From Olleya sp. YS (lineage in GTDB: Bacteria; Bacteroidota; Bacteroidia; Flavobacteriales; Flavobacteriaceae): a stretch of DNA of 64,000 nt. Positions 37,801 through 46,153 of this stretch are shown one piece after another (the first letter of the stretch is position 1; each line of letters opens with the position of its first letter). Position numbers and translations under genes: made by a program. Below the pieces are notes generated by a model, which worked only from the letters and a program-made list of their open reading frames with translations, searched no databases and had not been told where the DNA came from. The stretch lies in assembly GCF_029760915.1 (NCBI RefSeq), contig NZ_CP121685.1:1586001-1650000 (forward strand), in the 5' to 3' direction.

Positions 37801-38591
37801 ATGGAAATGAAACTGTTAATAATGATGATGAGCTTGATTTAGATTACAACAGAATAAAAACTAGTATTTACGCTGCAAGCGTAGGTATTTTGAAAAAAGG
37901 TAATTTTGGTTCTGATTTTGGCGTTAAGTTAATGTTAGACGCTATTAAAATAGGAGAAACTCCAGATAGATTTATTGAAACTATAGAGCCTTCTACAACA
38001 AATACTGATTTTTATAGCAGACGTTTGTTTACAGGAGTTGAAGGAAACTTTAATTACAAAAGTTTTGACAATTTTGCAATACCAACAAGAGGGATGACTT
38101 TTGGTTTAGATATTGGTGCCAAAACCGAGCCTGAAAACACTAAATACACTTATGGTTATATCAATTCTGAATTAGGTTTTTACAACGCGCTTATTACCAA
38201 CAGAAAGCTAGTACTAAAAACAGATGTGCGCACTCAATTGCGTTTTGGTAACGATTTAATTTTCTACCAAGCAGCTAATATAGGTGGAAATAATGGGTTA
38301 AGAGGATACAGATTACAGCGTTTTACAGGTCAAAATAGTTTAACCGGAAGTGCAGATATACGCTATAGTTTTAATAAGTTTAAAACTAAAACATTACCAT
38401 TACAATTAGGTATTTTTATTGGTACAGATGTTGGTCGTGTATGGTCACGAAATGAAGATTCAAAAATTTGGCACAATGATTATGGTGGAGGTTTTTGGGT
38501 GACTGCAGCAAATAGCTTGTCAGGTACATTTAACTTTTTTAATAGTGAAGAAGGATTACGATTTTCTTTTGGATTTGGTCTAAACTTTTAA
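34881..38591 (+). CDS. Calcineurin-like phosphoesterase fused to an outer-membrane beta-barrel
   Basis: This 1236-residue protein begins with a lipoprotein-like signal (FIFAVLLTNCAS). A metallophosphoesterase domain follows with its ligands present: Asp50 in IGDAGK, FLGDNIYP (Asp85, Asn86), PGNHDWYSDG (Asn127, His128), VTMHHPMYTNG and ASGHEHSLQYI. A middle region of about 500 residues is unassigned; it contains DMLLGDWDRHQDQWRW, which looks like a kinase-like or catalytic motif. The last 350 or so residues are strand-rich with GNNGLRGYRLQRFTGQNSL and end in FSFGFGLNF, like Omp85/surface-antigen barrels. The phosphoesterase therefore probably sits at the outer membrane. Substrate unknown. Confidence 0.85.
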   Translation: MTKNNIILTFIFAVLLTNCASFEAQYKDENPVVNPLPNKPIHKTFYLIGDAGKSPKDGYSKGLIAFRDYIKNTDTKKDYAVFLGDNIYPSGLPDKDHESYEDAKNYLQAQVDAVKDFNGEIVFIPGNHDWYSDGLKGLKNEEKYIEDALGKNTYQPEDGCPLEVIEVSDKVELIVIDTQWYLENWNKHPTINDECEIKTRERFLLELEGEFKKAQNKTVIVTMHHPMYTNGTHGGFFTADKHLYPTQNKIPLPILASFLAQVRTQGGVSIQDRYNERYNKMMNRIETLALEYDNIIFASGHEHSLQYIENDGIKQIVSGSGAKKSGAALSNNGLFAYGNQGFATFTVFKDGSSYVSFYSEENNKAKLMYTKQVFEEDEPEYDISQLPDTFPSTTEASIYTKDETDKSDVYEALFGDKYRELYSKKVEVQVATLDTLYGGLEIVREGGGHQTRSLRLQTKDGRQLNMRALRKSATQYLQTVIFKETYLEDDFDKTKVEDLILDFYTAAHPYAFIVVPDLSHAAEIYHTNPKLFYIPKHKHLKDYNRDFGGELYLIEERPEDNYTDERNFGYADDIESTHDIIKKIRTDEKYKIDENAFVRARLFDMLLGDWDRHQDQWRWAQFNQENGDKLYKPIPRDRDQVFSNFDGALLDIMRVISGSTKQLQVYDGELKDIEWMNSAGIKLDKVLIQQSGKDVWLKQAQFLLDNVTDKVIDEAFNKVPDEVKDETLEQIKVFLKQRRGNLKDIAERYYDYLNELVVLTGTDKDDYIEVKRIGDNETQVIISRIKDGKKADVIVDRTFNKDVTKELWIYALDDDDVIEVTGKANNLIFTRIVGGQNNDEYIIKNGRRVRIYDHKSKPNTITENKGAKINLTDIYNNNLFDFQKNIVKTGVITPSLGFNPDDGLKVGIGLTKTTKGFSRNPFSQQHRFNGGYFFATDGFSLNYDGEFANLFGDWNLHIAGQLTSENFTNNFFGYGNETVNNDDELDLDYNRIKTSIYAASVGILKKGNFGSDFGVKLMLDAIKIGETPDRFIETIEPSTTNTDFYSRRLFTGVEGNFNYKSFDNFAIPTRGMTFGLDIGAKTEPENTKYTYGYINSELGFYNALITNRKLVLKTDVRTQLRFGNDLIFYQAANIGGNNGLRGYRLQRFTGQNSLTGSADIRYSFNKFKTKTLPLQLGIFIGTDVGRVWSRNEDSKIWHNDYGGGFWVTAANSLSGTFNFFNSEEGLRFSFGFGLNF

Positions 38592-38603
38592 TAATTATTA
38601 AAG

Positions 38604-39893
38604 ATGCAAAAATACATACTTTGGCTAATAGATTATATTAGAAAATTAGAAAGTAAGATTGCATTCTATCCTACTGTTTTCAGCTTTACAGGTATTATTT
38701 TTGCCTTAATTATGTACTATGCAGAAAACAATGGAATATCTGGTTATATTATAAAATATTTTCCTGCATTAGTTATTAATCATACTGATACAGCATTAAA
38801 TATCTTAACCACTTTTATCGCTGGATTAATATCCATAATGGTTTTTAGTTTTTCGATGGTAATGATTTTACTTAGCCAAGCTTCAAGTAACTTCTCTCCA
38901 AGACTGCTACCTGGATTAATATCTAATAGACGTCATCAAAAAATATTAGGAATTTACATTGCTAGTTTATTATACTGCATATTTACTTTAATTAGCATTG
39001 AACCAACTGGTGACAGCTATCAATTACCAGGTTTCTCGGTTTTATTTGCAATAATTTTTATGGTAACATGCTTGGGTGCCTTTATTTATTTTATTCATTC
39101 TATATCTCAAGAAATTCAAGTCCACAATATCATGGAAAGAATTTATGCAGATGCTAAACATAGATTAGAAAAATTATTAGATTCTGAAAAAGAAAGCATT
39201 GAAGAAATGTCTTTTCCAGACACAGACAATTGGGAGGTTATTACTGCTAAAAGATCTGGATTTTTACAAACCATTAATTTGGATATTATTAGTAAAATAG
39301 CTCAAGAGTGTGATAATAAATTTGAAGTTTTCGCCATTAAAGGTAATTTTATTCATTTAAATCAATTGTTGTATAAAGTAGAAAAATCGTTGGATGAAGA
39401 GCAACAAGAACTTATTGAAGATGCCTTTTTGTTTTCTAGAGATGAGATTATATCAGACAATTACATTTTAGCTTTTAAACAACTTACAGAGGTCGCTGTA
39501 AAAGCAATGTCACCTGGTATAAACGATCCTGGAACTGCCATTATTACCCTAGATTATTTAACCGAACTTTTTACTTTAAGATCTTCTAAAAGTGATGAAA
39601 GCTTTGTAACTGTAGATGATGAAGCTCTAATAAAAATTAATACTGTATCTTTTGAAAACCTAATGTTTTATTGTAATTCTGCTTTGCGTACATATGTAAA
39701 ACATGATTTGGTAATGGTATTAAAAATGTTAGATATGTACAACCACTTGTATAAAAATACTACCAACAAAACATATCAAAAAGTGATTGTCAGTCAAGTT
39801 AAAATTTTATTGAAAGATGCTAAAGCTAGTATTAATAACGAGGATGATATAGAAGTCATTGAAGCCAGAGCAAAAGCAACATTAGATAACTAA
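38604..39893 (+). CDS. DUF2254 membrane protein
   Basis: This 429-residue protein has four hydrophobic segments in its first 180 residues: FTGIIFALIMYYAE, LNILTTFIAGLISIMVFSFSMVMILLSQ, ILGIYIASLLYCIFTLI and SVLFAIIFMVTCLGAFIYFIHSI. A cytoplasmic C-terminal region includes KAMSPGINDPGTAIITLDYL. The ASSNFSPRLLPGLISNRRHQ loop and the SPGINDP motif are typical of the DUF2254 family, whose function is unknown. It starts 12 bases after the phosphoesterase-barrel gene and is probably co-transcribed with it. Confidence 0.85.
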   Translation: MQKYILWLIDYIRKLESKIAFYPTVFSFTGIIFALIMYYAENNGISGYIIKYFPALVINHTDTALNILTTFIAGLISIMVFSFSMVMILLSQASSNFSPRLLPGLISNRRHQKILGIYIASLLYCIFTLISIEPTGDSYQLPGFSVLFAIIFMVTCLGAFIYFIHSISQEIQVHNIMERIYADAKHRLEKLLDSEKESIEEMSFPDTDNWEVITAKRSGFLQTINLDIISKIAQECDNKFEVFAIKGNFIHLNQLLYKVEKSLDEEQQELIEDAFLFSRDEIISDNYILAFKQLTEVAVKAMSPGINDPGTAIITLDYLTELFTLRSSKSDESFVTVDDEALIKINTVSFENLMFYCNSALRTYVKHDLVMVLKMLDMYNHLYKNTTNKTYQKVIVSQVKILLKDAKASINNEDDIEVIEARAKATLDN

Positions 39894-40699
39894 TCTAATT
39901 TAAACGTATAGATATTATTGTCTTCTTTACCAGAATCCTCATCTGTAATAAATATGGTAGTATTATTTTTAAAACAAACACCTTCTTTTTGAGAGTCATG
40001 CTCTAAATTAATAGATTTGACCTCTCCTTCAAAAAAATTATCTGATTTAAAATTCGTTAAAGTCCAAATTTTATCATGATTTAACAAGACTACTGTCTTT
40101 CCATCAGGACTTATATCTGCTGAGGTAACACGCGTATCCTTACCTTTTAATTCATACTCTGTCAAAAAAGTAGCTGTATGTGTACCAATTTGGTTTGGGA
40201 CTTTAATAACCTTTGTTTTATCCTCTTCTTTACTAAAAATGTAGAAGTTATTCTTCCACAAAAAGAAGGCTTCAAAATCTTCAGATTTTACATCTTTTGG
40301 TAGAATAAAGGTGATGGTTTTTGCATTAGTTTTGTTATGTAATTCAGCAATTTCTTCAATTTTATAGATATAAAATATCTTACGTTTTTTGGAGTTATTA
40401 CCAAAATCTCCAATGTATAAGTTGCCTTTTTTGTCACTGGTTAAGTCTTCCCAGTCTTCATTTTTAACATTGTCTATATCAATATCTTTTATAATGTTTC
40501 CCTTTGTATCCATTCCGTAAACATTATTTTTGTTTCCAGCATCTTCAATTGTCCACAGTAAGTCAGAATTTACCACTATTTGTGCAGCAGACGCTTCGTC
40601 TAAATCGCTATCTATAGATCCTACAACGTTTAATTTTCCTGTGTTACAGGATAAAAAAAGTATAGCAGAAACAAGTATAGGTTTTAAAGGAAATGTCAT
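39890..40699 (-). CDS. Lipoprotein with probable beta-propeller fold
   Basis: This 269-residue protein has a lipobox-like signal (ILVSAILFLSCNTG) and then short repeated strand motifs (LLWTIEDAGNKNNVYGMDTKGNI, GNLYIGDFGNNSKKRKIFYIYKI, RVTSADISPDGKTVVLLNHDKIWTL, TTIFITDEDSGKEDNNIYTF). Phrases of the ISPDGKTVVL type are characteristic of beta-propellers. It is probably surface- or periplasm-exposed and has no assigned function. Its end overlaps the DUF2254 gene by 4 bases on the other strand. Confidence 0.75.
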   Translation of the reverse strand: MTFPLKPILVSAILFLSCNTGKLNVVGSIDSDLDEASAAQIVVNSDLLWTIEDAGNKNNVYGMDTKGNIIKDIDIDNVKNEDWEDLTSDKKGNLYIGDFGNNSKKRKIFYIYKIEEIAELHNKTNAKTITFILPKDVKSEDFEAFFLWKNNFYIFSKEEDKTKVIKVPNQIGTHTATFLTEYELKGKDTRVTSADISPDGKTVVLLNHDKIWTLTNFKSDNFFEGEVKSINLEHDSQKEGVCFKNNTTIFITDEDSGKEDNNIYTFKLD

Positions 40700-40791
40700 A
40701 AATTGTGTTTTTTAGTTTTAAAGAATATAGTCATAACTTAAGCCAAACTAAAATATAGACTCTTAAAATATTTATAAAATTAGTAATTAAT

Positions 40792-41469
40792 ATGCTTAAA
40801 ATAGGGCACAGAGGAGCAAAAGGTCACGTTGCCGAAAATACTTTAGAATCTATACATCAAGCCATACAATTTGGTGTAGATGGAATAGAGATTGATGTGC
40901 ATGTATGTAAAAGTGGACAATTGGTAGTGTTTCATGACTATACTTTAGATCGAATGACCAATGGAACAGGCGAAATAGGAGCATATACTTTAGAGCAATT
41001 GAAACAACTTATGGTTGACCAAAAGTATCAAATACCAACATTAGAAGAGGTGTTAGACCTAATCAATAACTCTATGTTGATTAATATCGAATTAAAAGGA
41101 GAGGCTACAGCGTTACCAGCTTGTCAAGTTATAGATAATTATGTAGCAAATAATAACTGGTCTTTAGATAATATAATTGTAAGTAGTTTTCAAGAACAAG
41201 AATTATTAGAGGTCTATAATCATAATCCTAACATACCTTTAGCAGTACTCACTAAAGCTAGTGTGAGGAAAGCTATTAATTTTGCTAATACAATTAATGC
41301 TAAAGCAATACATCCAAATTTTTCGTTGCTAAGTAAAGACAATGTTAAAGAAGCACAAGATTTAGGGTTTAATGTTAATACTTGGACAGTCAATACCCAA
41401 CAAGCCATAAAAAGAATGAAAAGTTATCGAGTAGATGCTATAATAAGTGATTTTCCTGACCGATTATGA
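40792..41469 (+). CDS. Glycerophosphodiester phosphodiesterase
   Basis: This 225-residue cytoplasmic enzyme hydrolyses glycerophosphodiesters to glycerol-3-phosphate and an alcohol. The catalytic motif IGHRGAKGHVAENTL is at the N terminus, followed by GVDGIEIDVHVCKSGQLVVFHDYTLDRMTNGTG with the metal ligands Glu, Asp and His. IPTLEEVLDLI and NINIELKG-type strands follow, and VNTWTVN closes the barrel. There is no signal peptide, so it acts inside the cell like UgpQ. The stop overlaps the next start (ATGA). Confidence 0.92.
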   Translation: MLKIGHRGAKGHVAENTLESIHQAIQFGVDGIEIDVHVCKSGQLVVFHDYTLDRMTNGTGEIGAYTLEQLKQLMVDQKYQIPTLEEVLDLINNSMLINIELKGEATALPACQVIDNYVANNNWSLDNIIVSSFQEQELLEVYNHNPNIPLAVLTKASVRKAINFANTINAKAIHPNFSLLSKDNVKEAQDLGFNVNTWTVNTQQAIKRMKSYRVDAIISDFPDRL

Positions 41470-42677
41470 AGCACTATAATGTATTAATAATAGGTGGTGG
41501 AGCTGCAGGTTTTTTTGCTGCAATAAATATTGCAGAACAACATAAGCACTTAAAGGTAGCCATCTTGGAACGCGGGAAAGAAGTCTTAACTAAAGTTAAA
41601 GTGTCTGGAGGAGGACGATGTAATGTGACCCATGCCGAGTTTATTCCCCAAGAATTAACCCAATATTATCCAAGAGGAGAAAAAGAGTTATTAGGACCTT
41701 TTCATACCTTTATGACAGGAGATACTATGGAGTGGTTTGAAAGTAGAGGTGTTGCATTAAAAATTGAGGAGGATGGTCGTATATTTCCAATAACTAATAA
41801 CTCCCAAACCATAATCGATTGTTTTATAGATGAAGCCAAAAAGTATAACGTCGAGGTATTAACAAATCAATCAGTAACTAGGTTTCAAAACGTAAAACAG
41901 ACATGGAAAATCATTACAAAAACAGATCAATTTTCCGCAGAAAAATTAATTGTTGCTACAGGAAGTAACCCTAAGATTTGGTCGTTTTTAGAAGGTTTAG
42001 GACATACTATTGTTAATCCTGTTCCGTCTTTATTTACATTTAATATAAAGGACGATAGAATAAAAGATATTCCTGGTGTGGTTGCTCAGGATGTTACTGT
42101 CAAAGTGATTGATTCTAATTTAGAATCCTCAGGACCACTACTAATCACACATTGGGGAATGAGTGCACCTTCCATATTAAAACTCTCAGCTTTTGGTGCT
42201 TTAGAGCTTGCAAGTAAAAATTATAAATTTGATATTGAAATTAATTTTGTTAATCAAGATTATGATATGGCGCTTTCACAATTGAAAGATTATAAACAAC
42301 AATTTTCTAAAAAAACAGTGGTAAACTATGCGCAATTCAATTTGCCTAAACGATTGTGGAAAGCATTAGTTTTAGCATCTTCAATTTCTGAAGATACAAA
42401 ATGGGCAGATGTCAATAAATTACAATTAGAAACTTTAACCAGCCAATTAACACAAGCTGTTTTTAATGTTGACGGAAAAAGCACGTTTAAAGAAGAGTTT
42501 GTAACTGCTGGAGGAATAGATTTAAAAGAAATAAACTTTAAAGACTACCAAAGTAAATTGCATAATAACTTATATTTAGTTGGAGAAATTATTAATGTAG
42601 ACGCAGTTACTGGAGGTTTTAATTTTCAAAATGCTTGGACAGGTGCCTTTATAGTCGCCAAAAATTTATATAAATAA
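41466..42677 (+). CDS. FAD-dependent oxidoreductase of the BaiN/HI0933 family
   Basis: This 403-residue flavoprotein has an N-terminal dinucleotide-binding motif (VLIIGGGAAGFFAAI), ERGKEVLTKVKVSGGGRCNVTH, and LIVATGSNPKIWSFLEGLGHTIVNPVPSLFTF. The C-terminal ENF motif region is GEIINVDAVTGGFNFQNAWTGAFIVAKNL. These define the HI0933-like/BaiN family. BaiN reduces bile acids in gut clostridia, but most members have no known substrate. It overlaps the preceding phosphodiesterase gene, and DUF1697 follows after 2 bases. Confidence 0.9.
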   Translation: MKHYNVLIIGGGAAGFFAAINIAEQHKHLKVAILERGKEVLTKVKVSGGGRCNVTHAEFIPQELTQYYPRGEKELLGPFHTFMTGDTMEWFESRGVALKIEEDGRIFPITNNSQTIIDCFIDEAKKYNVEVLTNQSVTRFQNVKQTWKIITKTDQFSAEKLIVATGSNPKIWSFLEGLGHTIVNPVPSLFTFNIKDDRIKDIPGVVAQDVTVKVIDSNLESSGPLLITHWGMSAPSILKLSAFGALELASKNYKFDIEINFVNQDYDMALSQLKDYKQQFSKKTVVNYAQFNLPKRLWKALVLASSISEDTKWADVNKLQLETLTSQLTQAVFNVDGKSTFKEEFVTAGGIDLKEINFKDYQSKLHNNLYLVGEIINVDAVTGGFNFQNAWTGAFIVAKNLYK

Positions 42678-42679
42678 TA

Positions 42680-43219
42680 ATGCAAACGTATCTAGCTTTT
42701 TTAAGAGGAATTAATGTAGGTGGTCACAATAAAATTCCAATGCAAGATCTACGTCAATTATTAGATGATTTGTCATTTAAAGCTGTAAAAACCTATATCC
42801 AAACAGGAAACATTGTATTTAAATCGTCCGAAATAGATAAACAAGTATTAGAGTCTAAAATTAAAACAGCAATTTTAAATCAATTTAACTTTCAAATTCC
42901 TGTTTTGATAAAAACACCAGAAGAGATTCATTCCATATTAGAGCGTTGTCCTTTTAATACAGATGAAAAACAAAACAGTTACTTTGCATTATTATTTGCT
43001 AAAGTTACAAAGCAGCAAAAGGAAGCTATAAGTTCCTATAGCTTTCCTAATGAAAAATTTCAGCTTATCAATAATTGTATTTATTTGTACTCTAGTACAG
43101 GTTATGGTAGAGCTAAAGCCAATAATAATTTTTTTGAAAAAAAATTAAATATTACTGCAACTACTAGAAACTATAAAACCTTAATAAAACTTATAGAATT
43201 AAGTAATACTGTAGTTTAG
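42680..43219 (+). CDS. DUF1697 protein
   Basis: This 179-residue protein begins YLAFLRGINVGGHNKIPMQDLRQLLDDLSFKAVKTYIQTGNIVF, the hallmark of DUF1697. It continues through a predicted alpha/beta region to RAKANNNFFEKKLNITATTRNYKTLIKL. Function is unknown. It is the last gene of a three-gene set with the phosphodiesterase and flavoprotein, and its stop overlaps the convergent TetR gene by 4 bases. Confidence 0.88.
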   Translation: MQTYLAFLRGINVGGHNKIPMQDLRQLLDDLSFKAVKTYIQTGNIVFKSSEIDKQVLESKIKTAILNQFNFQIPVLIKTPEEIHSILERCPFNTDEKQNSYFALLFAKVTKQQKEAISSYSFPNEKFQLINNCIYLYSSTGYGRAKANNNFFEKKLNITATTRNYKTLIKLIELSNTVV

Positions 43220-43773
43220 TTTTTCTTAATACAATCCCAAGACATCTGTATGGCTTGTTTGATATGCTTATCATTCATCTCTAATTCGCCTTTAAATTTT
43301 AACCTTACAGCAGACACAACGTTACCAAAGCACATTTGTAATATTAATCGTAAAGGAACATCTTTGACATGTCCATCTTTAATACCTTGTAAAAAGAAAT
43401 TTCTAACATTTTCAAAATGGCTAGAAGATTGATGCATTAATTCTTTGCTAATAATAGGAGGCACACCTACAAATTCTACAAATTGAAAGGCTAAAGGATT
43501 ACCTACAAAATAGTTATAAAGATTTAACCAAACAGTTTCATACTGTTTTTTATAATGGCTATCAGGCAAATTAGCCATTAAAACGACACCGTAATCTTGG
43601 TTAATCATTATGTAAATCTCTTCAATAATTTGATTTTTGTTATCAAAATAGTGGTAGATTGTACCAACAGCTACATTAGCTTCTTTTGCCACTTGGGACA
43701 TAGGCGTAGCATGCACACCTTGTTTTACCACTAGCTCTAGCATAGTGATAATTATACGTTTTTTTTTGTCCAT
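43216..43773 (-). CDS. TetR/AcrR-family transcriptional regulator
   Basis: This 185-residue protein has a TetR-type N-terminal helix-turn-helix (KRIIITMLELVVKQGVHATPMSQVAKEANVAVGTIYHYFDNKNQIIEEIY) and a helical ligand-binding C-terminal domain (YNYFVGNPLAFQFVEFVGVPPIISKELMHQ). It is divergent from the mevalonate genes, with 196 bases between. The palindrome GAATG-TT-CATTC in that gap is a candidate binding site. Targets and ligand cannot be told from sequence. Confidence 0.88.
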   Translation of the reverse strand: MDKKKRIIITMLELVVKQGVHATPMSQVAKEANVAVGTIYHYFDNKNQIIEEIYIMINQDYGVVLMANLPDSHYKKQYETVWLNLYNYFVGNPLAFQFVEFVGVPPIISKELMHQSSSHFENVRNFFLQGIKDGHVKDVPLRLILQMCFGNVVSAVRLKFKGELEMNDKHIKQAIQMSWDCIKKN

Positions 43774-43894
43774 TTAAATAGACTTTTGAGGGTAAGAACG
43801 GTAAAGCGAAGTTTAAGGGAACTTTATTTTACCAATCAGTTAATTTGTTTGTTTGAATGTTGTCAATTTGGAAAGGTCTAAAAATCAACAAATT

Positions 43895-43906
43895 GAATGT
43901 TCATTC
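43895..43906. promoter_or_regulatory. Candidate TetR operator
   Basis: GAATGTTCATTC is a 5-base inverted repeat around TT in the gap between the tetR-family gene and mvaD, 38 bases before the mvaD -7 element. TetR-family proteins often bind short palindromes near their own gene. This is a position-and-symmetry argument only. Confidence 0.4.
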
Positions 43907-43944
43907 GGCAGGCAAAATTAAACAAATAGTTTAAATATTAAAAC

Positions 43945-43952
43945 TATCTTTG
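43945..43952 (+). promoter_or_regulatory. -7 promoter element of mvaD
   Basis: TATCTTTG is an exact TAnnTTTG match ending 17 bases before the mvaD start codon. The untranslated leader would be about ten bases. No clear TTG is found upstream. Confidence 0.5.
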
Positions 43953-43969
43953 CACAAATTTAATTTTAA

Positions 43970-45052
43970 ATGGATGTAACTCGTTTTTTATTTAATAATT
44001 ATAAAAACACATTAGCTGAAGGTAGTGTAACTTGGTCATCTCCAAGTAATATAGCTTTAGTTAAATATTGGGGAAAAAAAGAAGATCAAATTCCAGAAAA
44101 CCCTTCAGTAAGTTTCACTTTAGACGCTTGTAAAACAATAACAGAATTAACTTTTCAAACAAAAAACAGTAAGGAAACGTTTTCGTTTGAAGTATTTTTA
44201 GATGATGTTGCTAAGCCAGATTTTCATCCTAAAATCGAAACCTTTTTTAAACGTATTGAAGCCTATTTACCTTTTTTAAAAGACTTTCATTTTACAATAA
44301 AAACCAGGAACACGTTTCCACATAGCTCAGGAATAGCTTCTTCCGCTTCTGGTATGAGTGCTTTAGCATTGTGTTTAATGAGTATTGAAAAGTCATTAAG
44401 CCAAGCTGAAGTGACTGAAGCGTACTTTATCCAAAAAGCATCATTTTTAGCTCGATTGGGATCTGGAAGTGCTTGTAGAAGTTTAGAAGGTGACTTGGTA
44501 GTTTGGGGTAATCATCCAAAAATTGAAGGTACTAGCGATTTGTTTGGTGTAAAATATCCTTATCAAGTTCATAAGGTGTTTAAAAACTATCATGACACTA
44601 TTTTATTAGTAGATAAAGGCGAAAAACAAGTAAGTAGTACAGTTGGTCATAATTTAATGCATGGACATCCTTTTGCAAAGCAGCGTTTTAAACAAGCGGT
44701 TGATAATATTACATCTATAAAAGAAATCTTAAAAACAGGAGATTTAGACGCCTTTATAGCATTAGTAGAAAGTGAGGCATTGACCCTACATGCGATGATG
44801 ATGACAAGCATGCCTTATTTTATTTTAATGAAACCAAATACATTGGAAATAATTAATAAAATTTGGGCTTTTAGAAAAGAAACCGGATTACCAATTTGCT
44901 TTACTTTAGACGCTGGAGCCAATGTACATATACTATATCCACAGAAAGATGCCGAAAAAATTTATGAATTCATTAAGACACAGTTAGTTGGATATTGTCA
45001 AAACGGTCATTATATTTGTGATAGAATTGGTTTTGGTGCAAAACAATTGTAA
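43970..45052 (+). CDS. mvaD: Diphosphomevalonate decarboxylase family
   Basis: This 360-residue GHMP-fold enzyme converts mevalonate diphosphate to isopentenyl diphosphate with ATP. The N-terminal substrate motif SPSNIALVKYWGKKEDQIPENPSVSFTLD is diagnostic of the family, followed by the ATP-binding loop PHSSGIASSASGMSAL and the catalytic-Asp region CFTLDAGANVHILYP. Relatives that act on mevalonate 3,5-bisphosphate share these motifs, so the exact substrate is inferred. Mevalonate kinase follows after 28 bases. Confidence 0.9.
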   Translation: MDVTRFLFNNYKNTLAEGSVTWSSPSNIALVKYWGKKEDQIPENPSVSFTLDACKTITELTFQTKNSKETFSFEVFLDDVAKPDFHPKIETFFKRIEAYLPFLKDFHFTIKTRNTFPHSSGIASSASGMSALALCLMSIEKSLSQAEVTEAYFIQKASFLARLGSGSACRSLEGDLVVWGNHPKIEGTSDLFGVKYPYQVHKVFKNYHDTILLVDKGEKQVSSTVGHNLMHGHPFAKQRFKQAVDNITSIKEILKTGDLDAFIALVESEALTLHAMMMTSMPYFILMKPNTLEIINKIWAFRKETGLPICFTLDAGANVHILYPQKDAEKIYEFIKTQLVGYCQNGHYICDRIGFGAKQL

Positions 45053-45080
45053 CTTTATAAAGCCAATGGATTAATAGCAT

Positions 45081-46010
45081 ATGAAAGGTCCTTTATTTTA
45101 TTCTAAAATTTTGTTGTTTGGTGAATATGGAATCATCAAAGACTCTAAGGGTTTATCAATTCCTTATAATTTTTACAATGGTGCATTAAAAATGGATAAA
45201 AATCCATCTGAAGAGGCACAACAATCCAACAAAAGTTTACAACGTTTCGCAGAGTATTTATCAAAAATAGATGAGCAACTTGTAGTATTTGATATTGATG
45301 CTTTACAAAATGATGTAGCAGCAGGTATGTATTTTGATTCCTCAATTCCTCAAGGTTATGGTGTTGGTAGTAGTGGTGCTTTAGTGGCTGCTATTTATGA
45401 TAAATATGCTCAAGATAAAATTACAGTATTAGAAAATCTTACAAGAGAAAAACTACTAACTCTTAAAACCGTTTTTGCCGAAATGGAGTCGTTTTTCCAT
45501 GGTAAATCCTCTGGTTTAGATCCTTTAAACAGTTACTTAAGCTTACCTATTTTAATAAACTCTCAAGAGAATATCGAAGCAACAGGCATCCCTACCCAAA
45601 GTAGTAATGGGCAAGGTGCAGTGTTTTTATTAGACTCTGGTATTATTGGTGAAACAGCACCAATGGTGAGTATTTTTATGGAAAACATGAAGCAAGAAGG
45701 ATTTAGAAAAATGCTTAAAAACCAGTTTATTAAACATACAGATGCTTGTGTTGACGATTTTTTAAAAGGCGATATCAAATCGTTATTTAAAAACACAAAA
45801 CAGTTGTCAAAAGTGGTACTAAACCACTTCAAACCTATGATTCCTGCTCAATTTCATGAGCTTTGGAAAAAAGGAATTGAAACTAACGACTATTACTTAA
45901 AACTTTGCGGTTCTGGTGGTGGTGGATATATCTTAGGCTTTACACCAGATATTAAAAAAGCAGAAAAAGCTTTAAAAGATTACAAACTAGAGGTCGTATA
46001 CAACTTTTAA
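45081..46010 (+). CDS. Mevalonate kinase (GHMP family)
   Basis: This 309-residue protein has SKILLFGEYGIIKDSKGLSIP at the N terminus, the ATP-binding loop GYGVGSSGALVAA, and SFFHGKSSGLDPLNSYL carrying the catalytic Asp. The C-terminal motif KLCGSGGGGYILGF completes the GHMP set. It phosphorylates mevalonate. Its neighbour mvaD and the distant HMG-CoA reductase/GYDIA kinase pair place it in the isoprenoid pathway. The next gene is a prenyltransferase that uses the pathway's products. Confidence 0.88.
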   Translation: MKGPLFYSKILLFGEYGIIKDSKGLSIPYNFYNGALKMDKNPSEEAQQSNKSLQRFAEYLSKIDEQLVVFDIDALQNDVAAGMYFDSSIPQGYGVGSSGALVAAIYDKYAQDKITVLENLTREKLLTLKTVFAEMESFFHGKSSGLDPLNSYLSLPILINSQENIEATGIPTQSSNGQGAVFLLDSGIIGETAPMVSIFMENMKQEGFRKMLKNQFIKHTDACVDDFLKGDIKSLFKNTKQLSKVVLNHFKPMIPAQFHELWKKGIETNDYYLKLCGSGGGGYILGFTPDIKKAEKALKDYKLEVVYNF

Positions 46011-46023
46011 TAATCTATTTATC

Positions 46024-46149
46024 ATGATGTTAAGCTTAGATGGTTCTTCAATAGGAATATTATTATGGCAATTGTTTGTTATAGCTATAGCAATTATAAT
46101 TTTATACATTTTATTTGTAATTTTTAAGCGAATTTTCTTCAAAAAATAA
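46024..46149 (+). CDS. 41-residue single-helix membrane peptide
   Basis: ATG 46024 (or the next codon, ATG 46027) opens a frame ending at TAA 46147-46149, between mevalonate kinase (13 bases upstream) and the UbiA gene (4 bases downstream). The peptide has one hydrophobic helix (LLWQLFVIAIAIIILYILFVIF) and a basic C-terminal tail (KRIFFKK), so an in-membrane orientation with the tail in the cytoplasm is expected. The position in a packed operon argues for a real gene. No family is recognised. Confidence 0.5.
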   Translation: MMLSLDGSSIGILLWQLFVIAIAIIILYILFVIFKRIFFKK

Positions 46150-46153
46150 GTTC

